A stretch of DNA of 59,930 nucleotides, taken from Pseudorhizobium pelagicum (GTDB lineage Bacteria; Pseudomonadota; Alphaproteobacteria; Rhizobiales; Rhizobiaceae). Below the pieces are notes generated by a model. The model was not told the origin of the DNA. It did not search any database and saw nothing but the letters and a program-made list of their open reading frames with translations. Below are positions 50,225 to 59,287 of the stretch, in pieces. The position numbers and the translations under genes were made by a program. The DNA lies in contig JOKI01000027.1 in assembly GCA_000722615.1 (NCBI GenBank), positions 1-59,930 on the forward strand. Reading direction: 5' to 3'. Every line of letters starts with the position of its first letter. Position 1 is the first letter of the stretch.

Positions 50225-50306
50225 GCCTTAAAAGCCGATCCCGGGCAAGCTGTTGAGCAAGGTGCAAGCTCACGGTATCTATTGGCGTCGGACAGTGGAA
50301 GATGCG

Positions 50307-50891
50307 ATGGACGGCGCCTTGAAGATAGAAGCTTTCTTTGCGCAACAGGACCGATGGCAGGCTGAGCTCGGCGCGCTTCGGTCCATCCTCCTCGACTGTG
50401 GCCTGACGGAAGAGTTCAAGTGGAGCTCTCCCTGCTACACGGTCGATGGCGGCAATGTCGCGCTGCTCTGGGGCTTCAAGGACAGCGCCACACTCGGCTT
50501 CTTCAAGGGCGTCCTCCTCAAGGATCCCGCCGGGCTTCTCGTGGCGCCCGGCGAGAACTCGCGCTCCTCGCGCGTCTTGCGCTTCACGGCGCTCTCGCAG
50601 ATCATCGAAACGGAAGCATCCATCCGCGACTATCTCCGCGAGGCGATGGAACTGGAGGCGGCCGGAGCCCGGGTCGATCTGCCGAAGGACGATCTGGCCT
50701 ACCCCGAGGAGCTGGTCGCGGCGCTCGAGGACGATCCTGATCTGCAGACCGCCTTCGACGCCCTGACGCCCGGCCGCCGACGCGGCTATGTGCTCCATTT
50801 CTCCCAGCCGAAGCAGCCCGCCACCCGCCAGTCGCGCATTGCAAAGAGCCGCGACCGTATCCTGGCGGGGAAGGGGATGCACGACCGCTAG
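50307..50891 (+). CDS. YdeI-family protein (DUF1801/OmpD-associated)
   Basis: A 194-aa soluble protein of the YdeI family. The N-terminal DUF1801-like domain has AELGALRSILLDCGLTEEFK, KWSSPCYTVDGGNVALLWGF and FFKGVLLKDPAGLLVAPGEN. The C-terminal helical part ends AFDALTPGRRRGYVLHFSQP and SRIAKSRDRIL, the YdeI/OmpD-associated motif. Function unknown; YdeI has been linked to peptide resistance in enterobacteria. I chose the ATG at 50307 behind TGGAAG; a TTG at 50253 would add 18 residues. Confidence 0.85.
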   Translation: MDGALKIEAFFAQQDRWQAELGALRSILLDCGLTEEFKWSSPCYTVDGGNVALLWGFKDSATLGFFKGVLLKDPAGLLVAPGENSRSSRVLRFTALSQIIETEASIRDYLREAMELEAAGARVDLPKDDLAYPEELVAALEDDPDLQTAFDALTPGRRRGYVLHFSQPKQPATRQSRIAKSRDRILAGKGMHDR

Positions 50892-50921
50892 GGCCGGCGG
50901 CTCCCTTGGCCGACGCCGGCC

Positions 50922-51671
50922 TTATCCGGCAAGTGCCACAGCATCCGCGCCTGCAGGGATCCGCATGGGCGAGGCGGCATCGGTGGCCGCCTGCCAGACG
51001 GCCGCCACCACGTCGGCCGAATGGGTGACCGGTGCATCCGATGGCTGCGCGCGGGGCGCCAAGATCCCGGCAGCGAAGTCGGAATAGGGCGCCGGAAATC
51101 CGCCTTGCCCCTGGAGACGGGCCCGCGCCGTGTCGCCGAAGCTGGTCTGCGGCGAGCGTCCCGGCAGGACCACCCGGACCCTCACGTTGAACGGTTCAAG
51201 TTCCAGCGCCATGGATTCCGTGAAAGCGTTCACGGCCGCCTTGCTGGCGGTATAGGCGGACAGAAGCGGCAGCGGCTTCAGCGTCACGCTGGAGGTGACG
51301 TTGACGATGACGCCCGCCCGGCGCTCGCGGAACTGCGGCAGCACCGCCTGCGTCACGGCGATCGTTCCGAAGGTGTTCGTCTCGAAGATGTCCCGCACGG
51401 TCTCCATCGGCGTCCCTTCCACCACGTTCATCCAGCCGATGCCGGCATTGTTCACCAGGACGTCGATCGGACCGGCCGCTTCGACGGCGGCGCGGATGCT
51501 CTCGGCATCGCGCACGTCCAGCGCCAGAACCTTCAGATTGTCGGAGGCGGGGAGGATGTCGTTGCGCGGCGTGCGCATCGTCGCGACCACCCGCCATCCC
51601 TTATCGAGGAAGAACCTCGCGATTTCCAGTCCGAAGCCGGACGAGCAGCCGGTGATGAGTATGGTTTTCAT
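50922..51671 (-). CDS. Short-chain dehydrogenase/reductase
   Basis: Classical SDR oxidoreductase, 249 aa. Cofactor motif TGCSSGFG (residues 7-14), NNAG (74-77), and catalytic S127, Y140, K144 in YTASK. An Arg after the second strand (TMRTPRND) suggests preference for NADP. Substrate unknown. A GGAG site precedes the ATG at 51671. It is divergent from an AraC-type regulator 95 bases away, an arrangement that usually means the regulator controls the SDR gene. Confidence 0.92.
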   Translation of the reverse strand: MKTILITGCSSGFGLEIARFFLDKGWRVVATMRTPRNDILPASDNLKVLALDVRDAESIRAAVEAAGPIDVLVNNAGIGWMNVVEGTPMETVRDIFETNTFGTIAVTQAVLPQFRERRAGVIVNVTSSVTLKPLPLLSAYTASKAAVNAFTESMALELEPFNVRVRVVLPGRSPQTSFGDTARARLQGQGGFPAPYSDFAAGILAPRAQPSDAPVTHSADVVAAVWQAATDAASPMRIPAGADAVALAG

Positions 51672-51680
51672 GTCTGTCTC

Positions 51681-51733
51681 CTTCATTGTTCATGAAGGAG
51701 ATCATGGACTAGCGTGTCGAGATCATCTATAAT
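51681..51733. promoter_or_regulatory. Divergent SDR/AraC control region
   Basis: CTTCAT (51681-51686) and ATGAAG (51692-51697) form a 6-bp inverted repeat with 5-base spacer next to the SDR start. TGGACT (51705-51710) and a consensus TATAAT (51728-51733), spaced 17, form a good sigma-70 promoter reading toward the AraC gene. The inverted repeat is a candidate operator for that regulator. Confidence 0.55.
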
Positions 51734-51766
51734 AGAAAGTCGGATATTCGTTATCAGGAGTGTCGT

Positions 51767-52693
51767 TTGACGGACCCTCTCGCCGATATCGTCGGCGTCC
51801 TCGCGCCCGCCGCGCCTCTCTCCAAGGTGGTCAGCGGCGCAGGCGCCTGGCGCGTCGATCGCCTGGAACGCGGCGAGCCCTTCTATTGCGTGGTCCTGGA
51901 AGGGAGTGCGCGCCTGTCTGTGCAGGGGCACCCGCCCATCGCCTTGCAGGAGGGGGATTTCGTTCTGATCCCGGCCGCCTCCGCCTTCACCATGGCGAGC
52001 ATGGCCGAGGCCTTCCTCGAAGATGATAGCCAGTGGACCGTCACCACGTTTGAGGGAGAGACGCGGCACGGCGATCCGCACGGTCCCGCGGACGTCCGGT
52101 TGCTGATCGGCCACTTCGTCTTTGGTTCGCCCGACAGCGACCTGCTCGTCTCCCTCCTGCCGCAGCTCCTGCACATCCGGGGCGAGCCACGGCTGTCGAC
52201 GATCGTCCGGCTGATCACGGACGAGGCCCGCACATGGCGGCCGGCGCGGGAGATGATCCTCGCCCGCCTGCTGGAGGTGCTGCTTCTGGAGGCGCTGCGC
52301 TCGACAGCCGCAGAGGCGGCGCCCACCGGGATCGTGCGGGCACTTGCCGATCCGCGGTTGGCGCTCGCAATCCGTCACCTGCACCAGGACCCGGCGAGGC
52401 CGTGGACCGTCGAACAGATGGCGGAAGTGGCGTCCCTCTCACGCTCGGCCTTCTTCAACCGGTTTCGGCAGAAGCTGGGCGTGGCGCCGATGGAATATCT
52501 GACATCATGGCGCATGGCGCTGGCCAGAAACCTGCTGCGCTCGGGACAGGCAGGGCTGCAGGAGATTGCCGAACGCGTCGGCTACGGCTCTGCCAGCGCC
52601 TTCAGCACCGCCTTCACAAGGCTGGTCGGACTACCACCCTCCCGATACGCAGAGCAGGCGGGTGCCGCCAGCCAAACCCCAGCCGCTGCCTGA
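51767..52693 (+). CDS. AraC-family transcriptional regulator
   Basis: Regulator of 308 aa. The N-terminal half is a cupin-type effector domain (AraC_binding-like: GEPFYCVVLEGSARLSVQGH and LQEGDFVLIPAA). The C-terminal 100 residues are the double helix-turn-helix: MAEVASLSRSAFFNRFRQKL and LQEIAERVGYGSASAFSTAF. The frame has no ATG near the start; a TTG at 51767 behind CAGGAG is the likely start. It is divergent from the SDR gene, which is its probable target. Confidence 0.9.
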   Translation: MTDPLADIVGVLAPAAPLSKVVSGAGAWRVDRLERGEPFYCVVLEGSARLSVQGHPPIALQEGDFVLIPAASAFTMASMAEAFLEDDSQWTVTTFEGETRHGDPHGPADVRLLIGHFVFGSPDSDLLVSLLPQLLHIRGEPRLSTIVRLITDEARTWRPAREMILARLLEVLLLEALRSTAAEAAPTGIVRALADPRLALAIRHLHQDPARPWTVEQMAEVASLSRSAFFNRFRQKLGVAPMEYLTSWRMALARNLLRSGQAGLQEIAERVGYGSASAFSTAFTRLVGLPPSRYAEQAGAASQTPAAA

Positions 52694-52698
52694 GGTCC

Positions 52699-53523
52699 TT
52701 ATCGTTCCCCGAGCTTCGCCGCCTGCCAGAGCGCTTCCATCCGCTCCAGCGTTGCGCCGTACAGTGTTTCACCTGATTTCTGAAGTTCTGTCTCGATGTG
52801 ATTGAACCGGCGCCTGAACTTCGTATTGGTGCCGCGCAGTGCATCCTCCGGATCGGCATCCACATGGCGGCCGATATTGGCGAGCGCGAAGATCAGGTCG
52901 CCGAGTTCGTCCGCCACCTTGTCCTTGCGCCCGCCGCGCAGCGCCTCGCGCAACTCGCCGATCTCTTCCTCGATCTTGTCGAGGATTGGCTCGGCCTCCG
53001 ACCAGTCGAAACCGACATGGGCGGCCTTCTGCTGCAGCTTCAGCGCCTCCGTCAGCGCCGGCTGGCTGCGCTGCACGCTGCCGAGGAAGCCGGCCTTGAA
53101 GTCCTCGGTGATGCCGCGCCGTGCCCGGCGCTCGGCCCGCTCGCGCTTCTCCTCCGCCTTGATCTCGTCCCACTGCAGCTTGACGGCCTCGGGCGTCAGC
53201 TCGTCGGAGCGGGCAAAGACATGCGGGTGGCGGCGGATCATCTTGCGGGTCACGGCCTCGACGACGTCGCCGAAAGAGAACTGTCCGGCCTCTTCGGCGA
53301 TGCGCGCGTGGTAGACCACCTGCAGCAGCAGGTCGCCCAGCTCGTCGCAGAGATCGTCGGGGTCCTTGCGCTCGATCGCGTCGGCCACCTCGTAGGCCTC
53401 CTCGATCGTATAGGGCTTGATCGTCTCGAAGGTCTGGACGATGTCCCAGGGGCAGCCGGTCTCGGGATCGCGCAGCGCCACCATGATCTCGATCAGGCGG
53501 GAAATGTCTTTGGAAGCGTCCAT
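52699..53523 (-). CDS. mazG: Nucleoside triphosphate pyrophosphohydrolase MazG
   Basis: All-alpha NTP pyrophosphatase that removes non-canonical NTPs and may lower ppGpp (274 aa). Two MazG repeats: the first with CPWDIVQTFETIKPYTIEEA and the metal-binding EEAYEV and DELGDLLLQVVYH, the second with EEIGELREAL and DELGDLIFALAN. Full length. It is 25 bases downstream of the deaminase gene on the same strand; both act on nucleotides and are probably one operon. Ends 6 bases from the convergent AraC gene. Confidence 0.96.
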   Translation of the reverse strand: MDASKDISRLIEIMVALRDPETGCPWDIVQTFETIKPYTIEEAYEVADAIERKDPDDLCDELGDLLLQVVYHARIAEEAGQFSFGDVVEAVTRKMIRRHPHVFARSDELTPEAVKLQWDEIKAEEKRERAERRARRGITEDFKAGFLGSVQRSQPALTEALKLQQKAAHVGFDWSEAEPILDKIEEEIGELREALRGGRKDKVADELGDLIFALANIGRHVDADPEDALRGTNTKFRRRFNHIETELQKSGETLYGATLERMEALWQAAKLGER

Positions 53524-53547
53524 GGGATGTCGTCCTGGTTTTTAAGT

Positions 53548-54129
53548 TCAGCGGAGCGGGATGGCGTTGTCGGCCTTGCCGGACTGGTAGGCGTCGGACA
53601 GCCGGTCGTAGGCGGCGCGGATGCGGACCGACTGCGCCTGCAGCGCCGCCCGCTGCGGCTCTTCCTCCGTGTCCACCAGCTCGCTCAGCGCAAAGGAGCG
53701 CCAGAAGGCGTTCTGCCGGCGATAGCCGCCCGGCTCCAGCCCGAACACCTCCTTCAGGATCTTCAGATCGTGCGGAATGGCGAAGGCGTCGCGGCTGTCC
53801 TCGTGGCTGAAGAAATAATAGAAATTGTCGAAACCCGCCCAGGTGATCGCCGACATGCACATGGTGCAGGGTTCGTGGGTGGAGAGGAAGATCAGCTCCT
53901 TCGTGTCCGGCTTGTCGCCAAGCTCGTGGAAACGCTTCAGCGCATGCACCTCGCCGTGCCAGAGCGGGTTCTCCAGCTCGTTGTTGGTCTCGGCAACGAC
54001 GAGCGAGAGGTCAGATTTTCTCAGGATGGCCGCCCCGAACACCTTGTTGCCCGCCGCCACTCCAGCCTGCGTCAGCGGCAGGATGTCGTGTTCGATGACG
54101 TCGAGCAGGCGAGGGGCAAGTGTGGTCAT
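53548..54129 (-). CDS. Nucleoside deaminase (cytidine/deoxycytidylate deaminase family)
   Basis: Zinc deaminase of 193 aa. The metal site is HGE (H58, E60 in WHGEVHAL) with PCTMC (C88, C91 in HEPCTMCMSAI). It resembles guanine/cytosine-type deaminases of the CDA superfamily more than TadA, because of the C-terminal extension after residue 115 (SHEDSRDAFAIPHDL). The substrate base is not evident. The start at 54129 gives a normal N-terminus; the longer frame upstream overlaps the cysG region. Upstream of mazG on the same strand. Confidence 0.85.
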   Translation of the reverse strand: MTTLAPRLLDVIEHDILPLTQAGVAAGNKVFGAAILRKSDLSLVVAETNNELENPLWHGEVHALKRFHELGDKPDTKELIFLSTHEPCTMCMSAITWAGFDNFYYFFSHEDSRDAFAIPHDLKILKEVFGLEPGGYRRQNAFWRSFALSELVDTEEEPQRAALQAQSVRIRAAYDRLSDAYQSGKADNAIPLR

Positions 54130-54325
54130 GCGGCGGGTTCCTGTTGCAGCGAGCCGGATAAGGCCGGGGAATGCCAGCCCCGGTGAAACAGGGCTGCGGT
54201 GGCTTTTACTCAAGAAAGGGGGAGAGCGGGAACAGAAATGTTCACTGCCGCGCCAACTCGAACAACGGTTTCTTATGTCCTGTTGCGCAATGGATGATAG
54301 TGGCAGCTCAGATTGGGAAGGCCGC

Positions 54326-55762
54326 ATGTCCAGCAACCTTTTGACGACATTTCCAGCATTCTTCCGCGTCAGCGGCAAGACCGTGGCCGTTTTCGGCGAT
54401 GGCGACGAGGCCTATGCCAAGGTCCGGCTGCTGCGCAATACCGACGCGCGGATCGTCGCCTATGCGGCCGATCCGGAGGCCGACTACCATGCCTATCTCA
54501 CAGCCCATGGCGTCGAAACCGTCAGAGCAGGCTTTTGCCTCGGCCAGCTGGCCGGCGTGACGCTGGTCTTTGCCGCCACCGGTGACGAACGTCAGGATCA
54601 GGCGATCGTCAGAGCCGCCCGTGCGGCCAAAATCCCGGCCAATGCCGTCGACCAGCCGGACTATTGCGACTTCCTGACGCCGGCGCTCGTCAACCGCGCT
54701 CCGGTGGCCGTCGCCATCGGCACGGAAGGCGCCGGCCCCGTCCTGGGACAGATGATCCGCGCGCGCGTCGACCAGATGCTGTCGCCCTCGCTTGGCCGCC
54801 TAGCTTCGCTTGCCGTCGACTACCGCGATGCCGTCGAGCGACACATTCCCAAGGGCGTCTCGCGCCGCGTCTTCTGGCGCCGCTTCTTCACCGGCACCGT
54901 CGCCGACAGCGTCGATGCCGGCGATCTCGCCGCAGCAACCCATGCTGCCGACGATCTTCTTTCCGGCTCCGGCCGTGTCGAAGGCCATGTCTGGCTGGTC
55001 GGCGCCGGTCCCGGGGCCGAGGACCTGCTGACGCTGCGCGCCCAGCGCGTGCTGATGGAGGCCGACGTCATCGTCTTCGACGCGCTCGTGCCGCAGGCGA
55101 TCGTCGACATGGGCCGCCGCGATGCCGAGCGCCTGTCCGTCGGCAAGCGCAAGAACTGTCATTCGAAATCCCAGGACGAGATCAACCGGCTGCTGGTGCG
55201 GCTGGGCAGCGAGGGCAAGCGGGTGGTGCGCCTCAAATCCGGCGATCCGCTCGTCTACGGCCGTGCCGCCGAGGAGATGGCGGCGCTGCGCGAGGCGGGC
55301 ATCACCTATGAGATCGTCCCCGGCATCACTTCCGCCTTTGCCGCCGCCGCCGATTTCGAGCTGCCGCTGACGCTGCGCGGTGTCGCCTCCTCGCTGATCT
55401 TCACCACCGGCCACGATCTCACCGGCGACGTGCTGCCCGACTGGGCAAGCCTTGCCATCTCCGGCGCGACGGTGGCCGTCTACATGGGCCGCACGGTCGC
55501 GGCCTCCGTGGCCGGCCGGCTGATGGACGCGGGGCTTTCGCCCGACACCACGGTCGCCGTGGTGGAAAACGCCAGCCGCGCCGACCGGCGCCTGTTCCAC
55601 GGCGTGCTGCGGCAGCTGCCGGACCTTCAGACGCGTGACGATCTGACCGGGCCGGTGATGGTGATCATCGGCGAGGCCGTCGCCGGCGCCAATTTCGACA
55701 AGTCAGCGCCTTTGTCCGCCCGGACATCCGTGGCGCGCCAGGACGTGGGAGTGACACGATGA
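54326..55762 (+). CDS. cysG: Siroheme synthase CysG
   Basis: Makes siroheme for sulfite reductase from uroporphyrinogen III (478 aa). The N-terminal part (about 1-220) is the NAD-dependent dehydrogenase/ferrochelatase (TVAVFGDGDEAYAKVRLL, QPDYCDFLTPALVNRAPVAV). The C-terminal part (about 225-478) is the SAM uroporphyrinogen methyltransferase with VWLVGAGPGAEDLLTLRAQR and VVRLKSGDPLVYGRAAEEMA. I start at 54326; in-frame upstream ATGs exist but add non-conserved sequence. Its stop overlaps the DUF2849 gene and the product is needed by CysI downstream. Confidence 0.95.
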   Translation: MSSNLLTTFPAFFRVSGKTVAVFGDGDEAYAKVRLLRNTDARIVAYAADPEADYHAYLTAHGVETVRAGFCLGQLAGVTLVFAATGDERQDQAIVRAARAAKIPANAVDQPDYCDFLTPALVNRAPVAVAIGTEGAGPVLGQMIRARVDQMLSPSLGRLASLAVDYRDAVERHIPKGVSRRVFWRRFFTGTVADSVDAGDLAAATHAADDLLSGSGRVEGHVWLVGAGPGAEDLLTLRAQRVLMEADVIVFDALVPQAIVDMGRRDAERLSVGKRKNCHSKSQDEINRLLVRLGSEGKRVVRLKSGDPLVYGRAAEEMAALREAGITYEIVPGITSAFAAAADFELPLTLRGVASSLIFTTGHDLTGDVLPDWASLAISGATVAVYMGRTVAASVAGRLMDAGLSPDTTVAVVENASRADRRLFHGVLRQLPDLQTRDDLTGPVMVIIGEAVAGANFDKSAPLSARTSVARQDVGVTR

Positions 55763-56073
55763 CCGACAAGGTGCTGACCGCCAACCGGCTGAGCGACGGC
55801 ATTGCCGTCTGGCTCGATGCCAACGGCCAGTGGACGGAGAGCCTGCAGGACGCGCTGGTGGCCCGTCACGCCGAGGCCGAAGCCGCGCTGGCGGCCATCG
55901 GCAAGCGCGACTTTGCCGGAAACCTGGTCGTCGACGTCAATGTCATCGACGTGGCCGAACTGGACGGCAAGCTCTGGCCGACACGCCTGCGCGAGCGCAT
56001 CCGCGCCGCCGGGCCCACCATGGAATACGCCGCCGGCTACAGCCCGGCCGACGCAGCCTTCATCGCAGTCTGA
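55759..56073 (+). CDS. DUF2849 protein
   Basis: A 104-aa protein of the DUF2849 family, found between cysG and cysI in many rhizobia. VLTANRLSDGIAVWLDANGQ opens the domain, and AGPTMEYAAGYSPADAAFIA closes it. No catalytic motif or Cys cluster is seen. The place in the operon (ATGA overlap with cysG, 7 bases before cysI) argues for a role in siroheme insertion or sulfite reductase function, which is inference. Confidence 0.85.
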   Translation: MTDKVLTANRLSDGIAVWLDANGQWTESLQDALVARHAEAEAALAAIGKRDFAGNLVVDVNVIDVAELDGKLWPTRLRERIRAAGPTMEYAAGYSPADAAFIAV

Positions 56074-56080
56074 GGACATC

Positions 56081-57751
56081 ATGTACCGCTACGACGAATT
56101 CGACCACGCCTTTGTCTCCAGCCGCGTCGACCAGTTCCGCGACCAGGTGGAGCGCCGCCTGTCCGGCGAGCTTGCCGAGGATGCCTTCAAGCCGCTGCGC
56201 CTGATGAACGGCGTCTACCTGCAGCTTCATGCCTACATGCTGCGCGTCGCCATTCCCTACGGCACGCTGAACGGCCGGCAGATGCGCATGCTCGCCCACA
56301 TCGCCCGGAAGTACGACCGCGGCTACGGGCATTTCACGACGCGCCAGAACATCCAGTACAACTGGCCGAAGCTCTCGGACACGCCGGCGATCCTCTCGGA
56401 ACTCGCCAGCGTCGAGATGCATGCGCTGCAGACCTCGGGCAACTGCATCCGCAATGTCACCGCCGACCACTTCGCCGGTGCCGCCGCCGACGAGGTCGCC
56501 GATCCGCGGCCCTATGCGGAAATCCTGCGGCAGTGGTCCTCGGTCCACCCGGAATTCTCCTTCCTGCCGCGCAAGTTCAAGATCGCCGTCACCGGCGCCG
56601 AGCGCGACCGCGCCGCGATCCAGGTCCATGACATCGGCCTGCACCTGAAGAAGGATGCCGACGGCCGCATCGGCTTTGCCGTCTACGTCGGCGGCGGGCA
56701 GGGGCGCACGCCGCTGGTCGCCAAGAAGATCCGCGACTTCCTGCCGGAAGAGGATCTGCTGACCTATACGACCGCGATCATGCGCGTCTACAACCTCTAC
56801 GGACGGCGCGACAACAAGTACAAGGCGCGCATCAAGATCCTCGTCCACGAGACCGGCGTCGAGGAGCTGACCCGCCAGGTCGAGGAGGAATTCTCCCACC
56901 TGCAGGGCACCGAGCTGACGCTGCCTGCCGCCGACATCGAGGCGATCACCCGCTACTTCGCGCAGCCGGACCTGCCGCAGCGGCCGGAAGGCTGGGCGGG
57001 ACTTGCCGGCTGGAAGAAGCAGGACGAGAATTTTGCCCGCTGGGTGGATCAGAACGTCCAGCCGCACAAGCATCCCGACTACGGCATGGTGACGGTGTCG
57101 CTGAAGCCCATCGGCGGCATTCCGGGCGACGCCAGCGACAGCCAGATGGACGCCATTGCCGAGATCGCCGAGGAATATGCCTTCGACGAGATCCGCATCA
57201 GCCACGAGCAGAACGTCATCCTGCCGCATGTGGCGCTCGCCGACCTCGAGCCGGTCTACCGGGCGCTGGTCGCCCAGGGACTGGCGACGGCGAACGCCGG
57301 CCTGATCACCGACATCATCGCCTGTCCGGGGCTCGACTACTGCGCGCTTGCCAACGCCCGCTCGATTCCCGTGGCGCAGGAGATCTCCACCCGCTTCGGC
57401 GATCCCGAGCGTCAGGCGGAGATCGGCGAGCTGAAGATCAAGATTTCCGGTTGCATCAACGCCTGCGGCCACCACCACGTCGGCCACATCGGCCTGCTCG
57501 GCGTCGAGAAGAAGGGCGCCGAGCTCTACCAGATCACGCTCGGCGGCTCCGGCGACGAGCACACCTCGATCGGCGAGATCATCGGCCGCGGCTTCGAGCC
57601 GGAGAAGGTGACGGACGCGGTCGAAAAGATCGTCGACACCTACCTCGGCCTGCGGCTTTCCAAGGACGAGACCTTCCTCGCCGCCTACCGCCGCGTCGGG
57701 CCGCAGCCGTTCAAGGATGCGCTCTACGGCTCGACGGTGGAAGCGGCATGA
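56081..57751 (+). CDS. cysI: Sulfite/nitrite reductase, siroheme [4Fe-4S] hemoprotein
   Basis: Reduces sulfite to sulfide in assimilatory sulfate reduction (556 aa). The cluster/siroheme ligands are C415 and C421 (ACPGLDYC) and C458 and C462 (SGCINACGHHHVGHIG). YGHFTTRQNIQYNWPKL is the substrate/siroheme-binding loop. The C-x5-C spacing and the length place it in the NirA/ferredoxin-type branch used by rhizobia, not the E. coli CysI branch that works with CysJ. No cysJ is present. Fpr downstream is a plausible electron source via ferredoxin. Its stop overlaps the DUF934 gene. Confidence 0.94.
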   Translation: MYRYDEFDHAFVSSRVDQFRDQVERRLSGELAEDAFKPLRLMNGVYLQLHAYMLRVAIPYGTLNGRQMRMLAHIARKYDRGYGHFTTRQNIQYNWPKLSDTPAILSELASVEMHALQTSGNCIRNVTADHFAGAAADEVADPRPYAEILRQWSSVHPEFSFLPRKFKIAVTGAERDRAAIQVHDIGLHLKKDADGRIGFAVYVGGGQGRTPLVAKKIRDFLPEEDLLTYTTAIMRVYNLYGRRDNKYKARIKILVHETGVEELTRQVEEEFSHLQGTELTLPAADIEAITRYFAQPDLPQRPEGWAGLAGWKKQDENFARWVDQNVQPHKHPDYGMVTVSLKPIGGIPGDASDSQMDAIAEIAEEYAFDEIRISHEQNVILPHVALADLEPVYRALVAQGLATANAGLITDIIACPGLDYCALANARSIPVAQEISTRFGDPERQAEIGELKIKISGCINACGHHHVGHIGLLGVEKKGAELYQITLGGSGDEHTSIGEIIGRGFEPEKVTDAVEKIVDTYLGLRLSKDETFLAAYRRVGPQPFKDALYGSTVEAA

Positions 57752-58293
57752 CGGAGGCGGGTGCAGTGACAAAGATCTGGAGAGAGACGGGCTTCGTCGA
57801 GGGTGACCCCTGGGTGGTCGAGACCGAGGAGCGCAAGGCTGAGGGCGACGAGAAGCCGCTCCTGACGCTCGACGCGCTGATCGAGAAGGCGGACGCCAGC
57901 AATGACGTCGGGCTCGGCGTGCTGGTGAAGCCCGGCGACGACGTGCGGCGGCTGGAGCCCTATCTCTACCGCCTGGAGATCGTCGCGGTGGACTTCCCCG
58001 CCTTCAGCGACGGCCGCGCCTTCTCCCATGCGACGCTGCTGCGCGAGCGGCTCGCCTACAAGAACGAGCTGCGCGCCGTCGGCGACGTGCTGATCGACCA
58101 GGTGCCGCTGATGCTGCGCACCGGCATCGACAGCTTTGCCGTCACCAATGCCACGGCGCTGAAGCGGCTTGCCGAACGCCGCCTGCCGGGGATCGCCGAG
58201 CACTACCAGCCGGCCGCCCGGCCCGCCGAGCGCCCTCAAGGGGAAGGCGAGGGTGCCGCCTACGCCTGGCGCCGCCGCTCCGCCGCCTCCTGA
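57748..58293 (+). CDS. DUF934 protein (sulfite-reductase-linked)
   Basis: A 181-aa protein of the DUF934 family, encoded directly after cysI in many bacteria that lack cysJ. The core has LGVLVKPGDDVRRLEPYLYR, LEIVAVDFPAFSDGRAFSHA and ERLAYKNELRAVGDVLIDQV, then MLRTGIDSFAV. Biochemical role not established; it is considered a partner of the reductase. The start overlaps the cysI stop (ATGA). The last 25 residues are low-complexity. Confidence 0.88.
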   Translation: MTEAGAVTKIWRETGFVEGDPWVVETEERKAEGDEKPLLTLDALIEKADASNDVGLGVLVKPGDDVRRLEPYLYRLEIVAVDFPAFSDGRAFSHATLLRERLAYKNELRAVGDVLIDQVPLMLRTGIDSFAVTNATALKRLAERRLPGIAEHYQPAARPAERPQGEGEGAAYAWRRRSAAS

Positions 58294-58428
58294 GGGGTTT
58301 AAAGCGGAGCTCTCCGCACATATTTTCCGGGCAGCCCGCGGCATATGTTCGCGCATGCCTTCAAAAGCCGGGGCGGATGGTATATTTCGCTCCGGCAGGA
58401 CCACAAGCTTAAGCGAGACGGAAGCCGC

Positions 58429-59265
58429 ATGAACGCTCCAGCCAAGACGGACGAATTCGTTGCCCCCGAGGCAGCAGCCAGCAAGCCGGCGATTCCGGAC
58501 GGCGTCTATGCCGAGACGGTGCTGGCGGTGGAGCATTACACCGACCATCTGTTCCGCTTCCGCATGACGCGGCCGCCCGGCTTCCGCTTCCGCTCCGGGG
58601 AATTTGCGATGATCGGCCTGATGGTCGGCGACAAGCCGATCTACCGCGCCTATTCGATCGCCAGCCCCGCCTGGGACGAGGAGCTGGAGTTCTTCTCCAT
58701 CAAGGTGCCGGACGGGCCGCTCACCTCCCACCTGCAGAAGATCAAGCCGGGCGACACGGTGCTGATGCGCAAGAAGCCGACCGGCACGCTGGTGCTCGAC
58801 GCGCTGACGCCGGGCAAGCGCCTCTACATGTTCTCCACCGGCACCGGCATTGCGCCGTTTGCCAGCCTCATCCGCGATCCGGAGACCTACGAGAAGTTCG
58901 AGGAGGTCATCCTCACCCACACCTGCCGCGAGGTGGCCGAGCTGAAATACGGCTTCGACCTGATGGAGGAGATCCGCGAGCACGAGTTCCTGGGCGAGAT
59001 GGTCGGCGACAAGCTGAAGCACTACCCGACCGTGACGCGCGAGGAATACCCCTTCCAGGGCCGCATCACCGACCTGATGGAGAGCGGCAAGCTCTACACC
59101 GATCTCGGCCTTCCGCCGCTCGATCCGGCGGTCGACCGCGGCATGATCTGCGGCTCCACCGCCATGCTGAAGGACACCAAGGCGCTCCTCGAAAAGGCCG
59201 GCCTCACCGAGGGCGCCAACAACAAGCCCGCCGAATTCGTCATCGAAAGGGCGTTTGTGGGGTGA
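58429..59265 (+). CDS. fpr: Ferredoxin-NADP reductase
   Basis: FAD enzyme that passes electrons between NADPH and ferredoxin or flavodoxin (278 aa). The FAD motif is YRAYSIASPAWDEELEFFSI (RxYS), the NADP part has LYMFSTGTGIAPFASLIRDP and MICGSTAMLKDTKALLEKAG, and the protein ends FVIERAFVG as in bacterial Fpr. The start at 58429 follows a weak GAAGCC site. It is 135 bases after the cysI operon, so it may be co-transcribed or have its own promoter; either way it fits electron supply to CysI and stress defence. Confidence 0.95.
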   Translation: MNAPAKTDEFVAPEAAASKPAIPDGVYAETVLAVEHYTDHLFRFRMTRPPGFRFRSGEFAMIGLMVGDKPIYRAYSIASPAWDEELEFFSIKVPDGPLTSHLQKIKPGDTVLMRKKPTGTLVLDALTPGKRLYMFSTGTGIAPFASLIRDPETYEKFEEVILTHTCREVAELKYGFDLMEEIREHEFLGEMVGDKLKHYPTVTREEYPFQGRITDLMESGKLYTDLGLPPLDPAVDRGMICGSTAMLKDTKALLEKAGLTEGANNKPAEFVIERAFVG

Positions 59266-59287
59266 GGCGCGTCCGGCGCCAGCCGGC

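Noticed and set aside
54230..54243. GAACA-GAAA-TGTTC before cysG as an SOS box
   Set aside because: It is an inverted, not direct, repeat with wrong spacing for alphaproteobacterial LexA (GTTC-N7-GTTC). Left as chance.
56060..57772. 570-codon antisense frame over cysI
   Set aside because: Same shadow effect in a high-GC gene; cysI motifs and cluster ligands fix the true strand.
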